Shown piece after piece: positions 9,201 to 19,509 of a stretch of DNA of 64,000 nt (within the stretch, counting starts at the first letter, position 1; every line of letters starts with the position of its first letter). The stretch lies in NCBI RefSeq assembly GCF_000237925.1, contig NW_017386045.1, forward strand, positions 310,001 through 374,000. Reading direction: 5' to 3'. A program made the translations under genes and the position numbers. The stretch comes from Schistosoma mansoni. Its lineage: Eukaryota > Platyhelminthes > Trematoda > Strigeidida > Schistosomatidae. Below the pieces are notes generated by a model, which worked only from the letters and a program-made list of their open reading frames with translations, searched no databases and was not told where the DNA came from.

Positions 9201-11834
9201 CTCCACTGACTTGTGGACTAGGCCTTCAGGTCAAAGGCTCCGAGTGTGGCCCCCTAAGAAAACCACCTGCTTCGGTCTGGGCACCCGGACAGTATCACAG
9301 CCCTCACACAAATCAAATGAGATTTGTGTGGCGCATATTTATCTGGTGCTTCCTTATATCAATATTTATGTGTTTAAATAAATAAATCTAGTGCTTCCCT
9401 TTTAGAGGACCGTTTTGCAATTTTGCCAGAAAGAAATCAGCTAGGACTGGACTTTATGGTGATTCCATAGCGACACCGTCGCATTGTTTGTACATTTCTT
9501 TATTAAACCAAAGATATACATTCATGATAGATCTGAGTATTAATTACCTTAATGAGGAAGCTGGAATGCCAATTCCCACTTCTCGATTTTGTAACTCACT
9601 ATATATGAAATCAACTGTTTTTATAAGAGGTACGTTTGTAAATAAAGAGGATATATTAAGTGGCATCATGAAAATCTTGTTCACCTTCAAATTTTTAATT
9701 CTATCAACAAGTTCAAAACTATCTTTCACACTATGTTGTAGTGGCTTTTAGCAGTAGTAATGGTAATATAACTAAGACTTACGGCACTTTCTTAAAGATT
9801 GTAAAAGTCGACTCAATATAAATGTAGCTTCATTTTTCTGATGTAAATCGCGTGATGTTACAAGTAAACACATATCCATATCACTTTGATTTGAACCGAA
9901 ACCATTTATTGAAGAGCCAACAATATACAAACCAGCATCTATTTTTTTTAAGAAAAAAAAAGCACAAGGGAGAAAGAAAGTGTACTGAATGATAATGGAA
10001 TAATTTTTCACTTTAATTCTGTCATGGAAAACAATTGAGGAAACGACACAAATCCCTCAGTCAGTCAGTCAGCTACAACGTAGGACCAGGCACATTTATG
10101 CATCGGTCCAAGTTGCCATACCTGGTTAGCACAACAAGATCAACACCAGATTCATAGTAGTTAATTTAGTGGTGGTAGTATATAAAAGATAGGTTGTGTA
10201 TAAGGATGTAGTATAGAAAGGAAGAACGTTATGAAGCAATTTTAATCTCAATGTTTAAGGGAAGATAAAGAGTGTATACACCTACGCCATTGTGATCGAT
10301 TCTGAGCCATGTCACCTAGAGTCTCCAACCATTGGTTACGGTAGTCACACGGACCCCAACCAGGTAGTCTGCATCTATCAACATGGCTCAGACTAGAAGT
10401 CAGTGGCTTCAAGCACTGATGCCACGTTTTGGTTTGGCCGCCCCTAACTCTCTTCCAACTATCCCCAATACTAGTCAGCATAGCATGGGTTAACTTTGCT
10501 GGTAAATGAACATATTGTCGGAGGTAGTCAGCAGGAAGTTGTGGATCAACATTTCATTACATTGGAAAGTCACATATGGTTCATTTACCAGGTGCAGATT
10601 CGTTTAGTTAGCGTTGTTATATTCTGTATAAGAAGGCCTAATGATAATACCGTTTTCCAAGCCAGAGATTGTGTGGTTTCAGCCCATGAATTAGTGGCCG
10701 AAATTTGGATCCTTTAGTCCCTGGTCAACTGTTCTACACACCGGTAAAGAGAATCCGCAGACGATATTTCTCCTGGGATCCCAAACTGCGCGTTAGGTAT
10801 ATTTCAAATAAGTTTAATAATTAAAGCGTTAGTTTCGTCAGTAACTGATAACTTTTTATTCCAGAGACCAGCACAAAGATATCTCTAACAGTGATAATAT
10901 TAAAATTTCCCGCTTATTATGTGAGTTATTTACCAAGCACATATATGTGGAATCGGTGAAGAGGTTAGCGACACTGACAATCTCCCCGTACGGAACATGA
11001 TGGGATGAAGTTTGAACACTTAGACTAATGGTTGAAAGTCAAGTGAGTGAATTAATTACGGAGTCGGTGCCTGATTGTATATAAAAAGAGCTGTAGCAAA
11101 ACTAGCTGTAAATTACTCACAACAATTTCACAACTAAACGCATATTTACCATAAGGGAATTTTAGAAAATTATGTGTATAATTACTTCTTACGTACATAT
11201 CAATATATACCCCCGTTCACAAAGTGATTAATTTTTTAGAAAAGTACCTATTTGTTAGATAAATAAGGTGATTAAGTGTTTAGGCTTTTCAAAGTTCAGC
11301 CACTAAGTCTCCGTTTTGAACCCCACCTTACCTACTTCGATATTATTGTTAGTTTTCACAATTATAATGTGGCTCATACCTGAGCACCCGGTGAATGAGT
11401 TAATTCAAGTCTAAATTCTTGTGAACTAAGTTACATATAATGATTATAGATAAGAAAGGTACTCTTTCAAAATGGTTTTACTTACTTTCAAACACTCCTG
11501 ATATAACCATATGCAAAGCATTAAGCAGACAAATTTTCTTTTTATATTTTAGAGGACTTTGTTTTGTTCTACCATATAATTCCCAAATCTTTACTGACAA
11601 GTTTTCCATATACAATGAAGAGGACAGTGTGGAACTAGTAGGAATAAATGATGAACTAGTTGTAAACGGTATTGCATTTGGTTGAAATGATGCAGAAGAC
11701 AAAGGAGTTCCATCAGGTATATGTTTCCTATCATTGATTATTTTCGATTCATTACTACAAACTGCTAAATTTGATATGGATGAGTTCACTGATTTATTAG
11801 TTTGAGTTTTACGGATTTTATTTTTCTTGAACAT
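69..11834 (-). CDS. GLD2: Cytoplasmic poly(A) RNA polymerase GLD-2 (TENT2/PAPD4 type), six coding exons
   Basis: Non-canonical nucleotidyltransferase that, by family knowledge, adds A tails to cytoplasmic mRNAs with RNA-binding partners. Coding exons (minus): 11834-11486, 9938-9783, 7313-7170, 5546-5371, 2896-2632, 211-69. All introns are GT-AG and every phase joins, giving 1233 nt and 410 aa. The Ser/Thr-rich N-terminus (residues 1-85) is followed by a helical region and the catalytic motif VGSSINGFG with SDMD (Asp136, Asp138). The third Asp lies in CDLNVNN (about 196). Next come the IKHWAQ central domain and the PAP-associated LGELFNGFIHYYTNEF, and then EPFSQTNAAR near the C-terminus. Order and spacing match human GLD-2 over the whole catalytic core. 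The start is the first Met of the first recognised exon; that exon has an acceptor 12 nt upstream, so a further 5' exon is possible. Introns are full of LINE, SINE and LTR relics. The poly(A) site lies outside the window. Confidence 0.93.
330..770 (-). repeat. SINE-like 0.5-kb repeat, old copy
   Basis: Diverged minus-strand copy of the dispersed family represented by the copies at 8864-9397 and 26540-27065. The conserved block around the Asn-Gln-Trp-Cys-Thr codons and the 3' block near 335-400 are recognisable. It lies in GLD-2 intron 5. Confidence 0.7.
780..1540. other. No gene seen; AT-rich intron sequence
   Basis: Within GLD-2 intron 5. A stretch at 1435-1540 resembles 15895-15995 and 39085-39205, so it is part of an old dispersed repeat. 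Nothing coding was recognised. Confidence 0.5.
1545..2192 (-). mobile_element. RTE-like LINE, 3' end fragment
   Basis: Minus-strand fragment. The region 1764-2036 encodes HRLPRRAML, GWKKARGGQ and NQWLETLND, matching the C-terminus of the RTE-like element at 45098-46376. A CAGT-type simple tail lies at about 1545-1556. The 5' end is truncated and abuts the SINE-like copy at 2193. Confidence 0.75.
2193..2585 (-). repeat. SINE-like 0.5-kb repeat
   Basis: Well-preserved minus-strand copy of the dispersed 0.5-kb family, with the [19 protein letters not shown] frame still open. It sits directly against an RTE-like fragment, with no tail visible at the join. Confidence 0.8.
2632..2896 (-). CDS. GLD2: GLD-2 exon 5, PAP-associated domain
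   Basis: Acceptor TATAG before 2896 and donor GTAAGT after 2632. Reads NNLGELFNGFIHYYTNEF, the PAP-associated signature. The repeat-packed intron to the last exon is 2.4 kb. Confidence 0.92.
3000..4115 (-). mobile_element. LTR retrotransposon fossil: LTR plus gag region
   Basis: Minus-strand element in GLD-2 intron 4. An LTR occupies 3713 to about 4115 and ends in ATAACA. A primer-binding-like GGCGACGAGG follows, then a gag region from about 3690 down to about 3000 (MDPLKLELLLEQQMKLI, KLGPSELDKYCNLILPVN). It is broken in several places and cut by a ribozyme SINE at its outer end. The same LTR is at 21722-22218 and 39206-39723. Probably Ty3/Gypsy-like; family name not certain. Confidence 0.75.
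4116..4335 (-). mobile_element. tRNA-headed SINE with hammerhead, minus copy
   Basis: Reads on the minus strand from a tRNA-like head (GCCGGCTCAGTTGTCTATC, an A-box-like segment) through the hammerhead at 4186-4241 to a tail ending ATCTCCACAAAACC. It faces a plus-strand copy at 4500-4735, forming a head-to-head pair. Confidence 0.8.
4186..4241 (-). ncRNA. Hammerhead ribozyme, second family
   Basis: On the minus strand: GCACTG, CTGAGGA core, stem II GTC(T)C/GGAC, GAAA, a short ACGGCCGT stem III, GTC cleavage triplet, then CAGTGC closing stem I. One stem II base is changed from the cleaner copy at 49300-49360. Core and stem I look intact. Confidence 0.75.
4500..4735 (+). mobile_element. tRNA-headed hammerhead SINE, plus copy
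   Basis: GCCAGCTCAGTGGTCTATCG (A-box-like) and GGGTTCAAATCTC (B-box-like) head, then a hammerhead-like segment at 4605-4660 whose core reads CTGAGTT in place of CTGAGGA, so cleavage is unlikely. The tail ends with TCTCCACAAAACCCC. Confidence 0.8.
5371..5546 (-). CDS. GLD2: GLD-2 exon 4, central domain
   Basis: Reads VRPLGIFIKHWAQ then RGRLSTYCLLLMLIHYLQT, matching the VRPLVLVIKKWA and RGTLSSYSLVLMVLHYLQT blocks of human GLD-2. Acceptor TTTAG at 5547-5551, donor GTATGT after 5371. Confidence 0.92.
5590..5975 (-). mobile_element. SM-alpha-like hammerhead SINE, inverted composite
   Basis: From about 5600 to 5815 the unit reads on the minus strand: 5' leader, tRNA-like head with GGTTCGAGTGCC B box, then hammerhead. 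From about 5816 to 5975 a plus-oriented tail follows, of the type seen at 51005-51170. A similar head-to-head arrangement occurs at 59490-59880. SM-alpha is an established schistosome hammerhead repeat. Confidence 0.8.
5637..5690 (-). ncRNA. Hammerhead ribozyme, SM-alpha type
   Basis: Minus strand: GTCCAG / CTGACGA core / stem II GTCC...GGAC / GAAA / TGCGC / GTC cleavage triplet / CTGGAT. The core and pairing segments look intact. Confidence 0.85.
6460..6630 (-). repeat. Degraded tRNA-headed hammerhead SINE
   Basis: Minus strand carries CCGGCCCAGTGGTCTAAT (A-box-like) followed by a decayed hammerhead (CTGCTGAGTA ... GGACGAAACAGC). The core is altered, so it is a relic. Confidence 0.65.
6690..7132 (+). 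repeat. SINE-like 0.5-kb repeat
   Basis: Plus-strand copy, 5'-worn, ending with the family tail (TTATGTGTTTAATTAAATAA). The tail lies about 40 bp from the donor of GLD-2 exon 3. Confidence 0.75.
7170..7313 (-). CDS. GLD2: GLD-2 exon 3, third catalytic aspartate
   Basis: Reads IRAKVPIIKFRDKYAG then IDCDLNVNN; the Asp in CDLNVNN is the third carboxylate of the nucleotidyltransferase site. Acceptor ATTAG, donor GTAAGT. Codons are split at both ends and join cleanly. Confidence 0.93.
7398..8175 (-). mobile_element. RTE-like LINE, C-terminal half, broken
   Basis: Minus strand. FTYLGSLVSPCVLVCDEIS and KARLAFSNLRHL lie at 7930-8100, and HRLPRRAMFYGV with NQWLETLNDMA at 7400-7650. The frame changes several times between them. 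Closest in this window to the element at 45098-46376. Confidence 0.8.
8200..8510. other. No gene or repeat recognised
   Basis: AT-rich spacer in GLD-2 intron 2 between the RTE-like relic and the Penelope-like relic. Confidence 0.5.
8513..9753 (-). mobile_element. Penelope-like retroelement relic, split by a SINE
   Basis: Minus strand. Region 9544-9729 encodes DSFELVDRIKNLKVNK, SSLFTNVPLIKTVDFIYSEL and REVGIGIPASSL; 8764-8860 encodes KLEFYFRYIDDTFVVTET, the palm YIDD motif. This is the reverse-transcriptase core of Penelope-like elements. The SINE-like element 8864-9397 interrupts it with a duplicated target CCTTTTAGAGGA (8852-8863 and 9398-9409). Frame breaks make it non-functional. Confidence 0.8.
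8864..9397 (+). repeat. SINE-like 0.5-kb repeat with target-site duplication
   Basis: Near full-length copy inside the Penelope-like relic. It is flanked by a 12-bp duplication (CCTTTTAGAGGA), the mark of target-primed reverse transcription, and carries a TTAAATAAATAAA-type tail at about 9374-9387. No clear tRNA-like head was found. Confidence 0.85.
9783..9938 (-). CDS. GLD2: GLD-2 exon 2, nucleotidyltransferase motif
   Basis: Reads LYIVGSSINGFGSNQSDMDM, the G-S plus D-x-D motif of polymerase-beta type nucleotidyltransferases. The acceptor follows an A/T run at 9941-9960; donor is GTAAGT. A Penelope-like relic begins about 30 bp downstream of the donor. Confidence 0.93.
10060..10485 (-). mobile_element. 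RTE-like LINE, 3' end
   Basis: Minus strand. Encodes [20 protein letters not shown], then SSLSHVDRCRLPGW and SLSSLKH, the C-terminus of the 45098-46376 family, with a CAGT tail at 10056-10074. It lies in GLD-2 intron 1. Confidence 0.8.
10490..11440. other. GLD-2 intron 1, nothing recognised
   Basis: AT-rich; no coding similarity or clear repeat found beyond the RTE-like end at 10485. Confidence 0.5.
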
Positions 11835-11846
11835 TACTAAACTGAT
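11486..11846 (-). CDS. GLD2: GLD-2 first recognised exon
   Basis: An acceptor (TGTTTGTTACAG) precedes 11846 and an in-frame ATG lies at 11834-11832. The first part is Ser/Thr/Pro-rich. The end, LSVKIWELYGRTKQ, aligns with the helix before the catalytic motif of GLD-2. Donor GTAAGT after 11486. No stop separates acceptor and ATG, so the Met could be internal. Confidence 0.8.
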
Positions 11847-11859
11847 CTGTAACAAACAA

Positions 11860-12885
11860 CAGAAGGGTGAATATAAAATTGTAGGAACTTATGTTCAGAT
11901 ATAGACAAGATCACTCTAAATTATCATCGTACATTCATGCTATCACCACCAAACTACCTTTGAGTACAATATTAAGAGAAGTACGCAGTAGCTAATATCT
12001 CACCATACATTGTGGGTTGGCATGTGATAAGATCTTCAAACGGAACCCAAAAGCTCATGAAGCTTTCACTATCCTTAGGAACAACACCAGAACACACATT
12101 AAAGACAAATATAAGATGTTGCCTTGCGGAAAGATAATGAACACTTCATGACTAAACTATCTAACTCAGAGAATAAAATGCTTCCGTTACCCTTATCGTG
12201 GGCTACAAATAGTCTCCATCATCTCAGAAGTTTAGTTAGACTTTCGTTAATTTACATCACTTGTGGCATGGGCGAGATATTTGTCTGTCAAAAATGGTTG
12301 GACATTGATGTGTGGGTGAGGATCGCTTATTTACCAAGTCAGACTTGTAGATAGTCTGATAGACGTTAGATGAGCTACATGTTCTCCTATCCTTATTATT
12401 GTTGAGTTGTGCCGGATTGACATTGAGTTTTGATGTGGAAATATATTTACATTTTAGTCAGGCTAATCACTGGTATCTGATTATAGGTGTCTTCAGAGTA
12501 TATACCCCCAAACAACCAATATATTGGTTAACCACTTTTTGATACCTTCGTCTTTACAAAAACAGGACATCAGGTCCATTCACCGGGTGTGAAGTAACTA
12601 TAGAAACACCTGGAATTAAACCACTTACTAGGGTAGATACAGAGTCGTCAATCAGTAAGGAAATAGGGTAGGACTACGATTTATGTATGACCTTCGGGCA
12701 ACGCTAAAATAACCTTGAGACGTCCGTCTACTTAACAGGGTTAGGTGGGGGTTATTTATTAGTGTGAGGAATAAGGTATCGGATTTACAGTTGAATGATA
12801 GGGTTAGGAATTAGATATGACATTTTCAACACGAACTAACCAGCGATGACGCTAAAATGGTATTTAGGTAGATTGAGGTATTCAG
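11860..12885. other. Upstream of GLD-2; no gene recognised
   Basis: This stretch could hold the GLD-2 5' untranslated exon and promoter, but no specific signal was identified. Confidence 0.4.
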
Positions 12886-12889
12886 TTTC

Positions 12890-14450
12890 AGTTTCATTTT
12901 GGAAAGGACAGGAGGCTTGATGGCCTGTGTTAGTCCTGGCAATGATGGTCTCTCAGCTGATCCAACTTTCTTTTGGAAGACAAGAAAAATGAGGGCATAT
13001 CAGGTGCAAATTTGTCATTAAGCAATCTGAAAACTGTAATCAAGTCGCCTCTGATTCTTCTATATGACAGCGGGAATAGGTTTAGCTTCGTCAGTCTAGT
13101 ACCATACGGGAGCTTCGCTATTCCTGGAATCAGCCTAGTTGCTGTTCTCTGAACCCTTTCCAAGAGTTCACTGTCTTTTTTAGGCAGGGGCCAACTGCTT
13201 GTATGCAGTACTCAAGTTTAGGGCGTACGAACACCGTATACAAAGTCAGAAACGTTTTAGCGTCGAGATGCCTAAAAGCCCTGCGTATGGACCATAAAGT
13301 CCTAAAACCTTTGGCGGCTATTGCACGGCAGTGTGCAGTAGTCTTTAAGTCTTGACTAATGATGACGCCTAAGTCATTGTGTGCCTGGACAATAGGTAAC
13401 TCAGTGTTATTTATCGTGTATGTACTGTACCCTGGTGGCCAATATGCATCACAATACACTTGGAAGTGTTTATCGGCAATTGCCAGGTTTAGGACCATTC
13501 AGATAATCTCTCCAGGTCGTTTTGAAGTTCCAAGCTATCGCCCTTGCTTTGTATCGCTCTCCATATCTTGACATCGTCAGCTTAGAGTAAGACCGATGAC
13601 GATAGTAGACGAGGGAGGTCATTTACGTACAGGAGGAATAACACTGGCCCCAAAACTGTACCCTGGGGGACTCCACTAAGCACAGTTTCCCAGCTAGACA
13701 ACTTGGAGTTCACCCTTACTCTTTGTTGACGCCCAACTAGGAAGTCTTATATCCACATCAATAGATTGCCTCCAATCCCGACATTCCTTAGCTTATATAA
13801 CAGCCGGTTATGCGGAACTTTGTCGAAGGCTTTGCTGAAATCGATGTAGGCTACGTCTGTAGGTAACTTTTGGTCCTTAAGAGCGCACCAGCTTTCACGA
13901 GCGACTAATAAGTTTGTGAGACAAGAGTAACCTGTTCTAAAAACCATGCTGCTTTTCGGAGAGGATCCGGTTTTCATCGAGATACTTTAACAGCTCCTTC
14001 CGAATAATCTTTTCTAAGATTTTAACAACCACACTAGTTAGGCTAATTGGTCGGTAATTCTCAGGCTTATGTTTTGTACCTGTTTTGAAGACTGGACTTA
14101 CTATGGCGTTCTTCCAGTCTTTTGGTAGACGACCCTGGGTTACGGATAGATTAAAACATACACTTAAAGGGTTCGCAACAAAGTAAGCTAATTCCTTTAG
14201 TAACCTAGGATGCAGTTCATCGGGTCCAGTGGATTTACCTATGTCAAGCTTAACTAGCAGACCAAAGACATCGAGTTCTTTAATGGTCACGCTGCCCAGT
14301 GTTTGTGTGGGGGGATTTTCATGGACTGGTGAGAAGGGTGTTTCTATGGTGTATACATTGCTAAAGTATTCAGAGAATACGCTGCTAATTGCTAACAAAT
14401 ACACTGCTATACACACACCTCTTGTTCTCCATTCGCTCACCATTGTGTTA
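12890..14450 (-). mobile_element. CR1-like LINE (Perere-type), reverse-transcriptase part
   Basis: Minus strand. In order: SVTIKELDVFGLLVKLDIGK, STGPDELHPRLLKELA, KPENYRPISLTSVVVKILEK (14443-13937), then DVAYIDFSKAFDKVPHNRLL (13977-13747), the DDVKIW area near 13600, and HNDLGVIISQDLK (13498-13130). This is the fingers, palm and thumb order of a CR1/Jockey-type RT. Several stops and frame changes; no endonuclease domain is seen, so it is 5' truncated. Confidence 0.85.
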
Positions 14451-14629
14451 ACTGAACTCTAAACCAAATACTGTCTGCATTTGTAAGCTATAATCGGAAT
14501 AAATCATATTCAACATTTGGTTATACCACTGGGAGGACATCATCCTTACTGGAATCTTCAATCATCTATAATTATGGATTTTGGTACCAGACTCAGTCAG
14601 AACAAGCGCAAACCTAATGAATTAAGTAA

Positions 14630-15585
14630 CGTCCCTATTTTTTGTTGTCTTGCAGAGAAAGCCAATCAGTCTCTAGGGCTGTACTAAGAATTGCCTTAAC
14701 AGTACCTGCAGTCTGAGGTATGCAGGGAAGGGCATCTGCGTTTGTATGTCGGCTTCTCGGTCGACACTCGCATGTGAAATCGAACTCTTGTGATCGTTCC
14801 TGCCAGCGTGCTACTTGCCCTTCTGGTTCGCGGAAGGAGCAGAGGCACTGTAATGCACGGAAGGGTTTCTCTAGCAAGTAATGGCGGAAGTGTTGTGAGA
14901 ATTTTACTAACGCTAACATCTCTCGACATGTTGTGGAACATCTTGCTTCACTCCTATCCAGTCGACGACTAGTGCACGCGAAGACTCTTTCCTGTTCATG
15001 TCGAGCTACTTGTGATACAACTGCTCTAATAGCCGAGAAACTAGTGAAGATACAACTAGTCTTGAAGTTTTGCAACTCCAAACCAGTAACACCTTCTGTG
15101 TTCAAAGTGTTTCCCAACCAGTTGAAATCAGAAGTCAGATGAGAAGAGATAGGAAAGATATATTTGATGCGTTATCAATATATCGAGAAGCGTTTACTCT
15201 AATCTGGCTAGTGAACGTAGGAGCTGTGTCCCACGCTGGGTCGTAACGTGATCTGGTACGGATGCATGACCGAAAGCCTTCAGTTAAACGAGTTCACTTT
15301 AACAATGTGGTCAGCATCCAATGTCGAACAGTTAATGAGCTATTGATTTTGGGGAATTATTTACAGCTACCCTACCATCCGTGTCAAGTGTAAATTCGCC
15401 TCCGTCTGCTGAAGTATCCGGGACGGCCAATATGGGTAAGGAGGTTAACCGTGCCTCCAAAGCATCGAACGCCTGTTGACAATCTCTGGTCCATACATCG
15501 ATTATACAAAAGGTGTTCATATATGGAGTTTGAGATGTATATTGGGTGATATGTTGATTGGCACACCAACACCCAGTCAAATAGG
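14630..15585 (-). mobile_element. Ty3/Gypsy pol fossil (RT end and RNase H)
   Basis: Minus strand. Encodes RDCQQAFDALEARLTSLPIL and FTLDTDGRVAV (about 15540-15370), then ERVFACTSRRLDRSEARCST, FREPEGQVARWQERSQEFDF and SRHTNADALPCIPQ (15010-14700), typical RNase H blocks of schistosome Gypsy elements (Boudicca-like). It is broken and interrupted by the repeat at 15118-15372. Confidence 0.8.
15118..15372 (-). repeat. Inverted partner of the repeat at 19510-19770
   Basis: About 255 bp nearly identical, in opposite orientation, to 19510-19770. It sits inside the Gypsy-like fossil, so it is either an insertion or part of a rearranged element. No coding potential and no clear target duplication. 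Confidence 0.75.
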
Positions 15586-15599
15586 ATGTATTACGTCTG

Positions 15600-18500
15600 C
15601 ATTACTAATGTTATGTGGGGAAGATAACGAGTTTTTATTGAACATTTAAATTGAGCCTATTAAACTATCGCTTACTATTACTATTCCTATTCACGTTTTA
15701 CCCTAAAATATGTTTCACTGTAGATTAGTTAGACAAAAGCACAGTAAAATCAGTATAATCCTCAGCTTTATTTCAAAATCATACAACTGACTTCTAACCT
15801 ATATAAATTATAACCATTCCTTGAATTTCGAATAATAAGTGTTAAAGTAGTTTGTATCGAAGATGTATGTATCACCAACAGAAAACGAAATATATAGTGG
15901 CAGGAGGTTTAGAAGATCAAAGAAAAGAAAATGAGAACATAAAATGATTAGTTTGGAAACGAAAGAACAATAAAATTTCAAACCATTGATTGACATATTG
16001 CAAATGAAGTATTTACTGTATGGTACTCAGATCTACATATTGCACTAGCTAGCATCCATCAGAAATACATTATTCCAATTTTAAGGAGACTGAAACTCAC
16101 TATAATATCCGAACTTGATTCATCTAGTCTCACGGTTCTTGGGACGTTAACCAAAGAGCCACTTTGCCTGTGACTGACTTTATTTGATCGAATTCTGAAT
16201 AATGCAAGATTAAGTGTTTGTTTTATTTGAATGGAAGCAGAATGATAAACTGTGAAAATAATGTGGACTACATAATATTTTAGATTTCCAAAGTCGCTTT
16301 TCACCAATATATCAGCTTACATAGGCTTTTACAGTGATTCAACGTTTCAATGAATGGAATCACATTCGCCTTAAAGAAATAAACAGGTCAATCATTATCA
16401 TCAGGTTGTCTAAGACATGTACTTTAAATTAAATCAGATTCAAATGTATTTAACGTTTTATTTGTCGAATATAACCAACAAAATGTGATTGGTACCAAAT
16501 GTACATTATATTTCATGATGGTATTACATTCTCTGAATTCACTATTTTCATTTCAATGTTTGATTGTTGTTCTGTACAAAATCACTAACATATACATCAA
16601 ACTGGACTAAGGTATTTAATTATTCCACAAGGGTGAAAATAGCTTCGCACTAAGTCTGTGTTTGACCGGTTATCCTCCACGGATCTCTTCACTTAGAAAC
16701 CCATTTGACGATATAAATATATGTATATATAACCACATCGTAAAACAGAGAAGTCACCATTAGCATTTAATTCAGTCTCACTTGGTATAAAACACAGTAA
16801 TATGCTGTTAACTAAGCAACAGTAGTTTAAGTTACATAAAATGTATTGATATAACATCGACCTTAATCCTTATAGTTGGGCCGAAATCAGAGACTTCTCT
16901 TCCCTAACCAAAAGGTGGTACGATGAAGCAATCATACATGAGCTAATTGATAAGGGAACGAAATTGACAGGATCACGCAACAGTTCAAGATTTGCTTTTT
17001 TTCTATGCGATTGGACATAAACTTATGGTTGAATTTGTTGCTTAATTTTGTGAATGACATTTATCTGTATATTGACGAATAAGTTGTGAGTACATTCTTC
17101 ATTCAGTTAGCCAGTAAAGGCTTCTATCACATTCTCGGTTTTCTCGTACAAATAACTGGTTTTGGCACTCATATGGGAAGTGTGTAAAACAGTAGTTGAC
17201 TGAAACAACAACACAGTATAACACGAGGTTGCTGAAATCATCAACCTGCATTATGAAGTGGGACAAAAATCTTTAAAACAAAAGGAAAATAGGCATACCG
17301 AAGAACCAAGGACTCTGAGACTTGTAGGCAGAAGCTGAAATAATTAATACCTCTTGGTAATAACCAAAGAGGGGAGCTAAATACAGAGTTGGTTGAAGAC
17401 TACCATTCGGTGCCTCATACTTCAGGAGGGCGAACATGATGTGCCTGCTTGTTTTGCGTAAACTTACTTCAAAGTCCTACTGTAGCAGTCTAAGTTATGT
17501 ATTTAAGAACTGGCCCACAATCTTCTATTAGGATTAACACATTAAAATTCAAATATTTATTTTCCTCCCTACTTTTTGTAATAGTTATGCTTCTCATCAT
17601 TTATATCGAGTTGTGAAAGGTTTGCGTTTAAATTGGAACCACGCGCTCTACTTTTTCCTCACGTCAGGTAATAAAAGCCTACTACAATTACTTACAGATC
17701 TTTTAAATTCCTGTGTGATAAACACAGACCCAGCACCACCAACTGATAATCTTCTAGACTGGCCTACTATTACTTAGTGGGTAGATCATTCTTATATGTA
17801 AGAGCTCCTACAAAGTGAGCAGAGTTTCCATTGAAAGATCATGAATTTACGATAGAGATGAAAGAAGCATAACCGTTGCCTTGTGGACTAAGCCAAGCTG
17901 TCTGTTCATCAGTCTTCATGGAGTTCACTAGTCGCCCACTATCCGACGCCCTGACTAGTAATTAATGCAATCTTGCACCCAGGCTGATAGATCATTCAAC
18001 CCCGGGTTCATGATTTTGTCACTGACCGCAAAAAATAGTAAGAATAGCATTGAAGCACAATTTTCAGAATTCATCAATATTACATTCCATGGAGCACCTA
18101 AAAACATTGAATAGCTCTGTGAAGCTTGAATAACAAGTGGAGGATAAAAAAAACACGATTAAGGTCAGGGAAAAAGATGCTGTTTGGAAGACTCATGAAA
18201 TCGAGGTCTCCATTACAAAGTAAGATTTATAATCATCTTTCAGAACGCACGTGGTTTTAACCACTTTTTATCACACTCTTCAACAAAATATAACAGGCTC
18301 GAAGTTATTTATTGATTAATTACTATTAACGATATCACGCAAATGACAATCAATCACACCACAAGGAAATTACTGTTCTTTTAGTCTCCGCCTATGTGAC
18401 ATGATCTCTGAGATACTGAAACTAACCCCTCCCGTATTCATCATGTGAATGTATTTCGGCATATGCACATTAAATGGTAAGGTTAAGACATAACATATAA

Positions 18501-18600
18501 TATAGTGAAATAAATGACAACAGTGTGGTTTGAAAGTAAGCACGCGAGATCAATTAGTTTGAAAATTGATTATATAACTGTTTCATGAAGCAATAATAAT
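15600..18600. other. No gene recognised; one old repeat
   Basis: Intergenic, AT-rich. 15890-16040 shares sequence with 1435-1540 and 39085-39205, and so belongs to an old dispersed LINE-type repeat. Nothing else was identified. Confidence 0.45.
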
Positions 18601-19500
18601 ATGTGCTTGTTTGCGTGTTCACTAAGACCTGAAAGTCTATCCCACAGTTACAAAGTGAAATTGATAGATATACGATTGCTGAAGTTTTAAAGTGGTTGGA
18701 GTTACAATTGAATCAGCGTCTAAAATTTGAGCATAAGAGCACTGGAGACCTAGTTATATTACAGGAACTAGTGAAAGAGAGAAAGATAATGTGGGGGAGT
18801 ATGTGTAAAAATTCGGCTGCATTCAATATATCATTGATTGGAGTGTATAAAGAAATGTCGCATGACGTCATAAACAGCGTTGTGCACTAAGTATTCACGA
18901 CTTTACGACTGAAGTGAAGTCATGAAATTTGTAAGTGATGAAAATTTGTTTAAAATTGGTTTGGCTTAACAATAGTCACAAGGTAAAATAAAGCAAGAAT
19001 TTTTACCCACTTGAATAGGATTCAGGGAGTGAGTCATTGTTTCAGACATGAAACTGACATGCTACAACGACTTCAATAGCTGTGGATTGAAGTGGTAAAA
19101 GTTCTCAGTTCACTACTTTGTAGTGATAGACTAAGGCACCTCAACCTATTTACATTAACTTACCTCATGTTACCTGGCGATTTAATATTGGATTACTGCA
19201 TACTGAACGATGATTTTGTATTGATATGTCTCATCTTATCTTTCTATTTAAGACAAAACATCAGTTCAGAAACCGAGATAATATAGTTTACGTCCAGAGA
19301 TTTGTTTTTCGCATTGAATAGCGAATTACGTGAATCCTATATCAGGATGCTCAGTATCAGCACCTGACGATGCATTGAAAACGGAATTGGTCTTTCATAT
19401 TCCTACGAATTGTGAAGGTCACTTTGTAGTGAACAGGAAAAGAGGTGGGGGAAATCAAATGTATTTAAGCACAAATTACAAACTATCTCACTAAATTCTG
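18600..19500. other. No gene recognised
   Basis: An open stretch at 18696-18890 would encode 64 aa with no recognisable motif or splice context and is not called. Confidence 0.4.
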
Positions 19501-19509
19501 ATAGCCATA

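Noticed and set aside
18696-18890. Possible small host exon (64 codons)
   Set aside because: No motif, no convincing partner exon, and codon content like its AT-rich surroundings.
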